NCBI GenBank assembly: GCA_910575815.1
Contig: CAJTFN010000010.1
Location: forward strand, 1-64,000
Length of the DNA: 64,000 nt
Source of the DNA: Oscillospiraceae bacterium
GTDB taxonomy: Bacteria > Bacillota > Clostridia > Oscillospirales > Oscillospiraceae
Direction of reading: 5' to 3'
Shown here: in pieces, positions 50,523 through 58,939 of the stretch
How the letters are laid out: every line of letters starts with the position of its first letter
How positions within the stretch are numbered: the stretch's first letter is position 1
Notes under the pieces: generated by a model
Seen by the model: the letters and a program-made list of their open reading frames with translations, nothing else
Database searches by the model: none
Told to the model about the DNA's origin: nothing
Program-made: the position numbers and the translations under genes

Positions 50523-50975
50523 ATTGTGTTTTAAAGTAAGATGGGCCGTTTGGACGCGGATTCATGGGAAAAAGACGAAAAAGCCGGGCGGAGGATTGAA
50601 TTTTGTTCCCGCTTTAAAAAATCAGGATTCGGGGAAATGATTTAAGACTTTTGTAACAATTGGTGCTGGTTTACTTAACATCTTCCCTGTATCTTAAGAA
50701 TTGCAAGAGACAAAACTTCTTTTCATCCAATCTTCCAAACAATAAGGAACAGGGCCGGCCGGGAGGCTGGCCCTGTTCCGATTTTCCGCGCCGCCATTAC
50801 CGGCGCCGCTTGGCCTGGAGGCCCAGGGGCTTCCGGTGGAGCGCACAAATCCTGGGCAGATTTCATAAACTGTTCACCATTTTCTCCCATGCTTCCTGTA
50901 TATTATAAATATAGCATTCCCGCCCAATCAGGATCCGGGTGGCCCTTCGTCTTTGTTCAGAAATGAGGTACTGCC
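50523..50975. other. Intergenic region between tadA and the CBS gene
   Basis: No gene is seen. A terminator lies at 50746-50785; the preceding 100 bp are AT-rich and might be a small RNA. No SRP-RNA core (GGTCAGG...GGAAGG) was found. TATATTATAAATATAG at about 50898-50913 is a possible -10 region for the CBS gene. Confidence 0.45.
50746..50785 (+). terminator. Strong terminator downstream of tadA
   Basis: GGAACAGGGCCGGCC, loop GGGA, GGCTGGCCCTGTTCC, then GATTTT. It is 220 bp after the tadA stop. Confidence 0.85.
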
Positions 50976-51410
50976 GTGAACATTGCCTATCTGCTTATTC
51001 CCAAGCACAAAGTCGCTTTCCTTTACGACAACAACACGATGCGCCAGGGGCTGGAGAAGCTCCGGCACCATGGCCGCAGCGCCGTCCCCGTCATCAACCG
51101 CAAGGGACAATATGTGGGCACCGTCAGCGAGGGAGACTTCCTCTGGCGGCTCCTTCCCGACGAGGGTGCGCCCTGTCCCTGCTCCATGAAGGAGCTGGAG
51201 CGGCTCCACGTCCGGGATATCCTTCGAGAGAATCCCTCCGTGCGGATTACGGCCTCTCTCAACGAGCTCCTGGAGAACATCACCCGCCACAATTTCGTCC
51301 CGGTGGTCGACGATTTGAACAGCTTTATCGGCATCGTCACCCGGCAGGACATCATTCGTTGTTTGGCAGCGGAGAAGGAGAGTGCGCTGCATCTGCGCAA
51401 GATCGTCTGA
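50976..51410 (+). CDS. CBS domain protein
   Basis: A 144-residue protein made of two CBS repeats: about 7-65 (MRQGLEKLRHHGRSAVPVINRKGQYVGTVSEGDFL) and 73-140 (VRITASLNELLENITRHNFVPVVDDLNSFIGIVTRQDII). CBS pairs bind adenine nucleotides such as AMP or c-di-AMP and sense energy or second messengers. The start is GTG at 50976 after a GAGGT site. A stand-alone sensor; partners unknown. Confidence 0.88.
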   Translation: MNIAYLLIPKHKVAFLYDNNTMRQGLEKLRHHGRSAVPVINRKGQYVGTVSEGDFLWRLLPDEGAPCPCSMKELERLHVRDILRENPSVRITASLNELLENITRHNFVPVVDDLNSFIGIVTRQDIIRCLAAEKESALHLRKIV

Positions 51411-51477
51411 CTGTTTCGAGAATCTTCCGTCGGAAAGGCAGAGCATCACAAAAATCCGTGAGAAGAAATGGTTTCGT

Positions 51478-51512
51478 AGGACCACCCGTTAGGCGGGTGG
51501 TCCTCCTTTTTT
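51478..51512 (+). terminator. Terminator of the CBS gene
   Basis: AGGACCACCCG, loop TTAGG, CGGGTGGTCCT, then CCTTTTTT. Confidence 0.92.
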
Positions 51513-51950
51513 CCGACGGGCGCGTTTCAAAGGACGGCGGTCTCTTGCGGCGCGTCTGCTGCGGAGACGGTTCGCCGGAGATTCTGCCTGGTTTTGGAAT
51601 TCCAGGGCTTCAAAACCGGGTGAATGACTGAAAAAATTTCCCGGACCGGAGAAAAACGCCCCGAGGTTTGACCGGCTTCACGTTACGAGAGCCTCGAATT
51701 TCTGCACAATACCGGACCTGTTGTTAAGAAACGCATTTATGCACAATGCCATACATATCCGGCGGCGGAGTGAAATCTTTCACAAAAAAACCCTGCGATG
51801 CAAGAATATTCATGTGAGCTTGCAAAAATTATTTGCTATTGGGAAAACACACCTTGTAAAAAGGGGGATTTAATGGTATGATATCCGCATACTTGCAAGA
51901 GCTGTACGCGGCTCTGGCAAAACTCAAATCCGATGAAAAGAGGAAGAACG
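51513..51950. other. Upstream region of the TRAP operon
   Basis: No gene. A promoter TTGTAA (51854-51859), 17-bp spacer, TATGAT (51877-51882) fits the TRAP operon. TGCAAG (51799), CTTGCA (51819) and CTTGCAAG (51892) form a repeated dyad that could bind a regulator. Confidence 0.5.
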
Positions 51951-53000
51951 ATGAAAAAGAAATTCTCTCTGCTGATGGCCGTCCTCATGCTGGCCATGCT
52001 CCTCGCCGGCTGCGGCGGCGATAAGCCCGCGGACTCCAACGCCGGCGGCGGCGATTCCGCCGATTCCTCCGCCCCCGCCGACTCCGGCGCTTCCGCTGTG
52101 GCCGAGGACACCAACACCGTGGCCGTGGGCGCCGTGGTCATCGCCCGGGACGACGTGCCCGAGGACGACATCTACGCCTTCACCTCCGCCATTTTCGAGA
52201 ACATCGGCACCATCACCGAGCAGCACGCCAAGGGCGGCGAACTGGACCTGGCCTTTGCCTCCTCCGTCACCTCCGTGCCCTACCATCCCGGCGCGGCCAA
52301 GTATTTTAAGGAGAAGGGCATCGACGTGGCCTCCATCAAGGAGGGCGCGGGCTCCGGTGATTCCAAGTCCCTGACCTTCGGCACCGGCGGCGAGTCCGGC
52401 ACCTATTACGCCTTCGGCGGCGTGCTTTCCAGCTATGTCTCCGGTAACACCGGCGTCTCCGTCACCGCCATTACCTCCGGCGGCTCCAAGGAGAACATCG
52501 AGAACCTGGCCGCCGGCGACGTGCAGCTGGGCTTCGTCCAGTCCGACGTCATGAGCTACGCCTATAATGGCGAGCGGCTCTTTGACGCCAAGGTGGAGAA
52601 CTTCTCCGTGGTGGCTGCGCTGTATATGGAGCAGGTCCAGATTGTCACCACCAACCCGGACATCAAGTCCGTGGCGGATCTGGCTGGCAAGTCCGTCTCC
52701 ATCGGCGACCGGGGCTCCGGCGTGTGGTTTAACGCCGTGGACGTGCTGAGCGCCTATGACATCGACCCCGATAGCGGCATCAACCCCGTGTACCTGGGCT
52801 TTGCCGACAGCACCGAGAACCTGAAGGACAAGAAGATCGACGCGGCCTTCGTCGTGGCTGGCGCGCCCACCACCTCCATCGTGGACCTGGCCACCAGCGG
52901 CCCCGTGTATCTGGTCAGCCTGGACGAGGAGCACACCAACGCCCTGCTGGAGGTCTCTCCCTACTACAGCGCCTATACCATCCCCGCCGGGACCTATTGA
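51951..53000 (+). CDS. TAXI-family TRAP substrate-binding lipoprotein, apparently circularly permuted
   Basis: A 349-residue lipoprotein: lipobox LAGC (Cys21), a Gly/Ala/Ser/Asp linker (22-52), then residues 54-126 (TNTVAVGAVVIARDDV ... VPYHPGAAKYFKEKGI), a short linker EGAGSGDSK, and residues 139-349 (SLTFGTGGESGTYYAFGG ... SPYYSAYTIPAGTY, stop). In normal TAXI proteins the FGTGGESGTYYA block is at the N-terminus and the TVAV...HPGAAKYF block follows IPAGTY at the C-terminus; here the last block has been moved to the front and is absent from the end. All parts of one domain are present once. It should bind a small organic acid for the fused permease encoded next. A GAGGAAG site precedes the ATG. 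Confidence 0.9.
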   Translation: MKKKFSLLMAVLMLAMLLAGCGGDKPADSNAGGGDSADSSAPADSGASAVAEDTNTVAVGAVVIARDDVPEDDIYAFTSAIFENIGTITEQHAKGGELDLAFASSVTSVPYHPGAAKYFKEKGIDVASIKEGAGSGDSKSLTFGTGGESGTYYAFGGVLSSYVSGNTGVSVTAITSGGSKENIENLAAGDVQLGFVQSDVMSYAYNGERLFDAKVENFSVVAALYMEQVQIVTTNPDIKSVADLAGKSVSIGDRGSGVWFNAVDVLSAYDIDPDSGINPVYLGFADSTENLKDKKIDAAFVVAGAPTTSIVDLATSGPVYLVSLDEEHTNALLEVSPYYSAYTIPAGTY

Positions 53001-53022
53001 TTCCCGCACCCTTCGCCATTCC

Positions 53023-53053
53023 CGGCAAGGGCCGCTTCACGCGGCCCTTGCCG
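53023..53053 (+). other. Perfect hairpin between the binding-protein and permease genes
   Basis: CGGCAAGGGCCGC, loop TTCAC, GCGGCCCTTGCCG without a T-run. It may protect or tune the upstream part of the transcript so that the binding protein is made in excess. Confidence 0.7.
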
Positions 53054-53193
53054 CATTGAAAGGGCAGCCCTCCGCCGCCCCTTCAATACGGCAAGGGCCT
53101 GTTTTTTCTGTGTTTATTTTAGAACCCGGATTCAAGTCCCGGAACCGCCGGAGGGCGTTCCTGGGGAAGAGGGGTTTAGTAAGGAGTGCAACT

Positions 53194-55227
53194 ATGAGCG
53201 AGAAAGACAAGAACATCCCGCCCGACGTAGAAGCCGGTACCGCGATGGACATGGAGGAGGTCATGCGAAAGTATGACCGGGAGTCCGCTACCCGCATCTG
53301 GGAGGGGAAGCCCAAGTTGGTTGTAGGCGTGGTTATGTCCCTGTTCTCCCTGTACTGTGTCTGGATGACCCTGTTTTGCACCTGGGACATGCCCATCCGG
53401 CTCAGCTCCTTCCTGGGGCTTATTATCGTTATGGGTTACCTCACCTATCCCGCCCGGAAGGACCACGTGAAGCCCAACGCCATGCCCTGGTATGACGTGG
53501 CGCTGATGGCCCTGGGCGCGGGGTCCTTCTTCTATTATTGCGTCAACTACAAGTCCCTGGTCATGGTCATCACCAGCGCCGGCAAGATCAATCCCACCAG
53601 CGACACCGCCATTCCCAACGCCTGGTTTTATCTGCTGATTGGCGTGGTGGCGATTCTGTGTCTGGCGGAGCTGTGCCGCCGCTGCGTGGGTCTGCCGATT
53701 CTGTGCGTGGTGGGCGTGTTGCTGATTTACACCTTTGCCAGCGGACAGAATCTGGCCCGGGTGGTCTACACCCTGTTCTATGGCACCTCCGGCGTCATGG
53801 CCACGCCCATTCAGGTCTGCGCCAAGTTCATCGCCGTGTTCATTATCTTTGGCGCGTTCCTGGAGCGGACGGGCATCTCCAATTTCTTCATTGATCTGGC
53901 CAACTCCCTGGCGGGCAGCACCTCCGGTGGTCCCGCCAAGGTGGCGGTCATTTCCTCCGCCCTCTGCGGCATGGTGTCCGGCTCCTCCGTGGGCAACACC
54001 GTCACCACCGGCTCGGTCACTATTCCCATGATGAAGCGCACGGGCTATCAAGGGGAGTTTGCCGGAGCCGTGGAGGCGGCGGCTTCCACCGGCGGGCAGA
54101 TCATGCCCCCCATCATGGGCGCGGCGGCCTTCCTCATGGCGGAGTATATGGATACCACTTACGCCAATGTGGCGCTGAAGGCCATTCTCCCTGCCCTGCT
54201 GTACTTCACAGGCGTTTTCCTGGCGGTCCATCTGGAGGCCCGCCGCCTGGACCTGAAGGGAATTCCCAGAGACCAGCTGCCCAAGTTCAGCCTCCTGATT
54301 CGCAGCATTTACCTGCTCCTGCCCCTGGTGGTTCTGGTGTGGATGGTCTCCACCGGAGCGCGGACCCTCCAGTTCTCCGCCTCCATCGCCATTTTGCTGG
54401 CGATTCTGGTGAGCCTGCCCCGCCTCCTCGCGGAGAGCCGGGCCCAGCAGGGGGGAGGAACGGCCGTCCGCTTCGCCAAGGACACGGCCGCTATGATCGT
54501 CGGCTCCCTGGAGGCCGGCGGACGGAGCTGCATCACCGTGGCCGTGGCCTGCTCCATGGCGGGCATGGTGGCCGGGTGCATCACGGTGACGGGGCTTGCC
54601 TCTAAGCTCATCAACGGCGTGATCGGCATCAGCAGCCTGATTCCCGTTCCCGCGGTATCCCTGTTCATCGCCCTGTTTTTGACCATGCTGTGCTGCATCG
54701 TCCTGGGCATGGGCGTGCCTACCACGGCGAATTACTGCATCATGGCCTCCACCTGCGCCCCCATCCTGATTCAGCTGGGCATCGGCAAGATTCCCGCGCA
54801 CTTCTTCGTGTTTTACTTCGGCATTGTGGCGGACATCACGCCTCCCGTGGCCCTGGCGGCCTACGCCGGCAGCGCCATCGCCAAGTCGGATCCCATGAAG
54901 ACCGGCGTCAACGCCACCAAGCTGGCCATCGCCGCCTTCATTGTCCCCTATATCTTTGCGTACAGCCCGGCCATGCTCTTTGTGGACGTGACCAGCGTCT
55001 TCCAAGTGGTGCAGATCGTCATCAGCGCTCTGCTTGGCATCTTTGGTGTGGCCGCAGCGCTGAACGGTTTCCTCTTCCGGCCCATTCCCAAGTGGATGCG
55101 CCTTGCCCTGGTGGTAGCGGGCCTAGCCATGATGGTGCCGGGCTCCGCCACAGACGTGGTGGGGCTGGCGGCCCTGGCGGCTATGGTGTTCTATCAAAAG
55201 GCCATGGCCAGGAAGCACGCCGCCTGA
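53194..55227 (+). CDS. TRAP transporter fused permease (DctQM type)
   Basis: A 677-residue membrane protein: cytoplasmic N-terminus, about four helices of the small subunit part (to about residue 190), then the large-subunit part with the TRAP signature (SGSSVGNTVTTGSVTIPMMKRTGY; GMGVPTTANYCIMASTCAPIL; FGIVADITPPVALAAYAGSAIAKSDPMKTG). It uses an ion gradient to import the ligand delivered by the TAXI lipoprotein. The ATG at 53194 follows AAGGAG. Fused TRAP permeases normally pair with TAXI proteins, as here. Confidence 0.92.
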   Translation: MSEKDKNIPPDVEAGTAMDMEEVMRKYDRESATRIWEGKPKLVVGVVMSLFSLYCVWMTLFCTWDMPIRLSSFLGLIIVMGYLTYPARKDHVKPNAMPWYDVALMALGAGSFFYYCVNYKSLVMVITSAGKINPTSDTAIPNAWFYLLIGVVAILCLAELCRRCVGLPILCVVGVLLIYTFASGQNLARVVYTLFYGTSGVMATPIQVCAKFIAVFIIFGAFLERTGISNFFIDLANSLAGSTSGGPAKVAVISSALCGMVSGSSVGNTVTTGSVTIPMMKRTGYQGEFAGAVEAAASTGGQIMPPIMGAAAFLMAEYMDTTYANVALKAILPALLYFTGVFLAVHLEARRLDLKGIPRDQLPKFSLLIRSIYLLLPLVVLVWMVSTGARTLQFSASIAILLAILVSLPRLLAESRAQQGGGTAVRFAKDTAAMIVGSLEAGGRSCITVAVACSMAGMVAGCITVTGLASKLINGVIGISSLIPVPAVSLFIALFLTMLCCIVLGMGVPTTANYCIMASTCAPILIQLGIGKIPAHFFVFYFGIVADITPPVALAAYAGSAIAKSDPMKTGVNATKLAIAAFIVPYIFAYSPAMLFVDVTSVFQVVQIVISALLGIFGVAAALNGFLFRPIPKWMRLALVVAGLAMMVPGSATDVVGLAALAAMVFYQKAMARKHAA

Positions 55228-55260
55228 GCCCGGGAAAGGCTTCCGCAGGACAAAACGAAA

Positions 55261-55308
55261 AGGCGGGCTGCAGCCCTTACGATGGCTGCAGCCCGCCTTC
55301 TTTGATTT
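55261..55308 (+). terminator. Terminator of the TRAP operon
   Basis: AGGCGGGCTGCAGCC, loop, GGCTGCAGCCCGCCT, then TCTTTGATTTT. It also lies after the small gene on the other strand. Confidence 0.75.
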
Positions 55309-55348
55309 TGATGGAATCGCTCCCGTACGACGCGGGGACACAAAGGGG

Positions 55349-55621
55349 TCAGCAATTCCGACGGTACGACGTACCTTCCTTGGTTTCGTATTTTGTGTAG
55401 CCGCGGAGATTAAGAATCTGATCAATGGTGGCCTTGTCACTTTCAGAAGTGAATGGGCTTCTTAATTTCTCCAGCAAAGCGGTGTCGCTCAAGGCGTCAA
55501 GCTCCGAGTAGCGCTCGTACTCCTGCTGGGCTAGGGTGCGGTAGCGGCTGTTGGCCTGCCGCTCCGCGGCGCTCTGACTGCCTTCCTCGAAGCCTTTTTT
55601 AAAACTGTCAAAAAATCCCAT
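55349..55621 (-). CDS. Small soluble protein, MGFFD type
   Basis: A 90-residue charged protein beginning MGFFDSFKKGFEEG, with a helical middle and LNLRGYTKYE near the end. Its start and the late RGY motif recall the 70-residue protein encoded just upstream, so the two may be distant paralogues. No known domain is recognised. Third gene of a three-gene set with a zinc-ribbon protein. Confidence 0.6.
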   Translation of the reverse strand: MGFFDSFKKGFEEGSQSAAERQANSRYRTLAQQEYERYSELDALSDTALLEKLRSPFTSESDKATIDQILNLRGYTKYETKEGTSYRRNC

Positions 55622-55644
55622 CTCAAATTTCCTCTGCCAGAATG

Positions 55645-55857
55645 TCAGGGCGCGGAATAGCCCCGGTCCGACAGGACCGACTGGATGGCCGCCCGGCGGT
55701 TTCGCTCCTCGACGCCAGATTTGTGCAGCAGGGCGTTGTATTCCCGCTTCAAATCGTTGTCGCTCATGGTCTCATACTCCATCTTGTAGGTCTGTACTTC
55801 CTGTGCCAAAGCCGCCATCTTCCCCAGACCGCTGCCCAGCGCGTCCATAAAACCCAT
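55645..55857 (-). CDS. Small soluble protein, MGFMD type
   Basis: A 70-residue protein beginning MGFMDALGSGLGKM, with a helical core (QEVQTYKMEYETMSDNDLKREYNALL) and SVLSDRGYSAP at the end. No known domain. It starts after a AAAGGGGAA site, 23 bp before the related 90-residue protein gene. Confidence 0.6.
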   Translation of the reverse strand: MGFMDALGSGLGKMAALAQEVQTYKMEYETMSDNDLKREYNALLHKSGVEERNRRAAIQSVLSDRGYSAP

Positions 55858-55893
55858 AATCCGGTTCCCCTTTCTGATAATAATGTTGTGATA

Positions 55894-56097
55894 TTAAGGC
55901 CGATAAATTGCGCCGCAGTTTGTGCATTTGTTGTTAAATACCGTGTTTTTGCCGCAGTTGGCACACCGCCTGCCCTGACCGCCCTTCCCGCCGTTGGGGG
56001 GAGCGATCATCTTGAAGCCGCACTTGGAGCACTCTCTTCCTGTAGGAGTCTGGAAAAAGGTCATCTTGCCGCATTGGGGACACATCATACCAGCCAT
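55894..56097 (-). CDS. Double zinc-ribbon protein
   Basis: A 67-residue protein with four CxxC pairs arranged as two zinc ribbons: CPQCGKMTFF/CSKCGFKM (about residues 6-30) and CANCGKNTVF/CTNCGAIY (about residues 45-65), joined by a Gly-rich linker. Such ribbons bind nucleic acid or protein partners. It leads the three-gene set on the minus strand. Confidence 0.75.
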   Translation of the reverse strand: MAGMMCPQCGKMTFFQTPTGRECSKCGFKMIAPPNGGKGGQGRRCANCGKNTVFNNKCTNCGAIYRP

Positions 56098-56100
56098 TGA

Positions 56101-56526
56101 AATACCTTCCTCTCTTGCGTATTGTATGTGTGTATGTATGCTTTAATATAATATAAAATTTACAAAAAGTCAATAGACTTATCCTCTGGAAAGAAAACAC
56201 TTTTCCCCCCACCGCCAGCGGCAAAAGTTTGGCGGAATTCCCTGATTTTCGCTCGGTTTGACAAAAAAATGTAAGAAATGGCAGGGACTTCCGGCGAATC
56301 GGGATTCCTGGCCCTGCCAATTTTGCACAAAGTTCCCTGAAACTTTTTGGCTCCTTCATACGTCTATGTTAAAAGAGGCCTTTTCAGGAAACTGTAACCG
56401 TTTTGTTGTTGTTTTCCAAGGCGAACTGTTCTAGCATAGGTGATACAGTTTTGATGCCGGGCCATCGTACCATAGTGGGAGAAAGAGGCTGCGAATTTTA
56501 ATCGAACCGATGAAGGAGAAATGATA
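56101..56526. other. Divergent promoter region
   Basis: No gene. It contains an imperfect hairpin GGCAGGG...CCCTGCC (about 56280-56318) followed by AATTTTG, and TATAATATAAAA at about 56146-56157 as a candidate promoter element for the small-gene set. Confidence 0.45.
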
Positions 56527-58236
56527 ATGGCAGACGTTATGGATCGCGAAAAGCAAAGCGGGACGGCCGCCCCGGCGGCTCCCGCGGCTGAGACGCCTCA
56601 GCAGGAGGCCCCCGCTCCGGAGAAGAAGTCCCTCTGGAAAAAGTGGAAGGGCATGCCCCGGAAGAAGCGCCGGAAGATCGTCCGGTGGTTCATCTTCCTC
56701 CTGATCCTGGCCGCCGTGGGACTGGGCGTCCGCCAGTTCCTGTCCGGAAAGGACGGCGCGGATCAGACGGAGGTCCTCACCACCACGGTGGAGTATGGGT
56801 CCATCACCGCCACCGTGGACGGCAGCGGCCTCACCAAGGCCAAGGATAGCGAAACCATCACCATCGCCACCACCGGCACCGTCAGCGAGGTGTTTGTCAA
56901 CGAGGGTGAAACCGTGGAACCCGGTACCCCCTTGTTCCTCATCGACTCCGACGCCGCCCGCACCGCCGTGGACAAGGCCCGGCAGGATGTGCTGGGCCGG
57001 GAGAAGCAGCTCAACGCCCTTTTGAAGGACGTGGCCGGGCTGAACCTGGCGGCGGGCTACTCCGGAAAGCTGATGGAGGTGGTGGACCTGAACCCCGGGG
57101 ATACCATCAGCAAGGACCAGAAGGTGGCCGTGCTGGCGGACGACACCCGCCTCCGGCTCACGCAGTATTACAGCTACGCCTACGAGGGCATGATCCGCGT
57201 GGGACAGAGCATGGACGTCTCCGTTCCCACCCTGATGAGCGCCATCCCCGGCACGGTGGAGGCGGTCCATATGGTCAGCCGCATCACCCCCGAGGGAACC
57301 AAGCTCTTCTCCGCCGACATTCTGGTGGAGAACGAGGGCGCCCTTACCGCCGAAATGGCGGCCTCCGCCACGGTGACCACCGCCGAGGGAGAGACCATCT
57401 ACCCCTATGAGCCCGGAAAGCTGGAGTATTACCGCACCGGCGATCTGAAATCCACGGTGAACGGAACCGTTCTCTCCAGCGACCTGGTGGACTATCTCCA
57501 GGTCAGCGCCGGACAGGTTTTGGTCCGGGTGGACGGCGAGGACAGCGAGGCGGAGATCTATTCCGCACGGCAGAGTCTGGAGGAGGCCCAGAAGACTCTG
57601 GAGACCGCCGAGAAGAACCTGGCCAATTGCAGTGCCGTGGCCACCATCGCGGGCAAGGTCATTGGACTGACCATGAAGCCCGGGGACGAAATCGCCGCCA
57701 ACACCACCGTTGTCACCATCTCCGACACGTCCTCCCTCATCGTCAACGCCACGGTGGACGAGCGGAACGTCAGCGCCGTCCAGGTGGGTACGATGGTGGA
57801 GCTGGACCAGTGGGGAACCACCGCCATGGGAATCGTGGAGAGCGTCAGCCTCTCCAGCACCATCAACAATGGCGTGGCCACCTATCCCATGGTGATCTCT
57901 GTGGACAACGCAGAGGAGACCCTCCAGGTCAACAGTTACATCAACTACTCCCTCACCGCCAGCGAGAACGACAACTGCCTCGTCCTGCCCCTCCAGGCCG
58001 TCCGCACCGTCTCCACCGAGAGCGGCGAGAGCCTGACGGTGGTATACGTCAAGGGCGACCGGCCGGATAACGCGGTGGAGGGCGTGATGATCGACGAGAT
58101 GATTCCCGAGGGCTATTGGCCCGTGCCTGTGGAGATCGGTATCTCCGATACTTATAATGTGGAGATCAAGTCCGGCGTGGAGGAGCATACGGAGGTCTTC
58201 ACCCAGGTGCAGATGTCCTCCTCCTGGGGTTTCTGA
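56527..58236 (+). CDS. Efflux adaptor (HlyD/MacA-like)
   Basis: A 569-residue protein: acidic/Pro-rich cytoplasmic start, basic patch (KKRRKIVRW), one membrane helix (about 52-70), then two lipoyl/barrel-sandwich halves (GTVSEVFVNEGETVEPGTPLFLID; AGKVIGLTMKPGDEIAANTTVVTISD) separated by beta-barrel and a short coiled coil (QSLEEAQKTLETAEKNL). The ATG at 56527 is preferred over 56521 because of spacing to AAGGAG. It is coupled to a MacB-type ATPase and permease; in Gram-positives such sets export peptides or drugs without an outer-membrane channel. Confidence 0.85.
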   Translation: MADVMDREKQSGTAAPAAPAAETPQQEAPAPEKKSLWKKWKGMPRKKRRKIVRWFIFLLILAAVGLGVRQFLSGKDGADQTEVLTTTVEYGSITATVDGSGLTKAKDSETITIATTGTVSEVFVNEGETVEPGTPLFLIDSDAARTAVDKARQDVLGREKQLNALLKDVAGLNLAAGYSGKLMEVVDLNPGDTISKDQKVAVLADDTRLRLTQYYSYAYEGMIRVGQSMDVSVPTLMSAIPGTVEAVHMVSRITPEGTKLFSADILVENEGALTAEMAASATVTTAEGETIYPYEPGKLEYYRTGDLKSTVNGTVLSSDLVDYLQVSAGQVLVRVDGEDSEAEIYSARQSLEEAQKTLETAEKNLANCSAVATIAGKVIGLTMKPGDEIAANTTVVTISDTSSLIVNATVDERNVSAVQVGTMVELDQWGTTAMGIVESVSLSSTINNGVATYPMVISVDNAEETLQVNSYINYSLTASENDNCLVLPLQAVRTVSTESGESLTVVYVKGDRPDNAVEGVMIDEMIPEGYWPVPVEIGISDTYNVEIKSGVEEHTEVFTQVQMSSSWGF

Positions 58237-58237
58237 T

Positions 58238-58939
58238 ATGGCGAACTTAGTAGAGTTGCGAGACGTTTTCAAGATCTACGGCGAGGGTCTTGAAAGCGAG
58301 GTCCGGGCCCTGGACGGGGTCAGCCTTACCATTCAGCGGGGGGAATTCGTGGCGGTAGTGGGCCAGTCCGGCTCCGGCAAGTCCACCATGATGAACGTCC
58401 TCGGCTGTCTGGATATCCCCACGAGAGGGGACTACCTTCTGGACGGCACCGACGTCCGGGAGCTGACGGACAAGGAGCTTAGCCGCATCCGCAACAAGGA
58501 GATTGGCTTCATCTTTCAGCAATACAACCTGATCCAGAGCCTGACGGTGCTGGAGAATGTGGAGCTGCCCCTGATTTACCAGGGGATCAACGCCGACGAC
58601 CGCTATGATATGGCCATGGACGCCCTGGACCGGGTGGGCCTCTCCAAGCGGATCAAGCACAAGCCCACGGAGATGTCCGGCGGCCAGCAGCAGCGGGTGG
58701 CCATCGCCCGGGCCATTGCCACCAAGCCCCCCATCATCATGGCCGACGAGCCCACCGGCGCGCTGGATTCCCGGACGGGTCACGAGGTTCTGGAGTTTCT
58801 CCAGCAGCTGAACCGGGAGGGCACCACCGTCATCCTCATCACCCACGACAACGGCATCGCCGCCACGGCCCGCCGCTGTGTCCGATTGACGGACGGGAAG
58901 ATCGTGGAGGACCGAGAACAGGAGGTGGACTGGTTTTGA
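58238..58939 (+). CDS. ABC transporter ATP-binding protein (MacB/LolD type)
   Basis: A 233-residue ATPase: Walker [21 protein letters not shown], signature [14 protein letters not shown], Walker [17 protein letters not shown] and H-loop ITHD. It starts 2 bp after the adaptor stop and its stop overlaps the permease start. It powers the MacB-type permease next to it. Confidence 0.92.
   Translation: MANLVELRDVFKIYGEGLESEVRALDGVSLTIQRGEFVAVVGQSGSGKSTMMNVLGCLDIPTRGDYLLDGTDVRELTDKELSRIRNKEIGFIFQQYNLIQSLTVLENVELPLIYQGINADDRYDMAMDALDRVGLSKRIKHKPTEMSGGQQQRVAIARAIATKPPIIMADEPTGALDSRTGHEVLEFLQQLNREGTTVILITHDNGIAATARRCVRLTDGKIVEDREQEVDWF

Noticed and set aside
50523-50975. SRP RNA (ffs) downstream of tadA, as in some Firmicutes
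   Set aside because: The conserved apical core GGTCAGG...GGAAGGAAGCAGCC is absent on both strands of this gap.
53176-55005. 609-residue minus-strand frame opposite the TRAP permease
   Set aside because: Antisense shadow of a well-defined gene; Gly/His-rich composition without domains.
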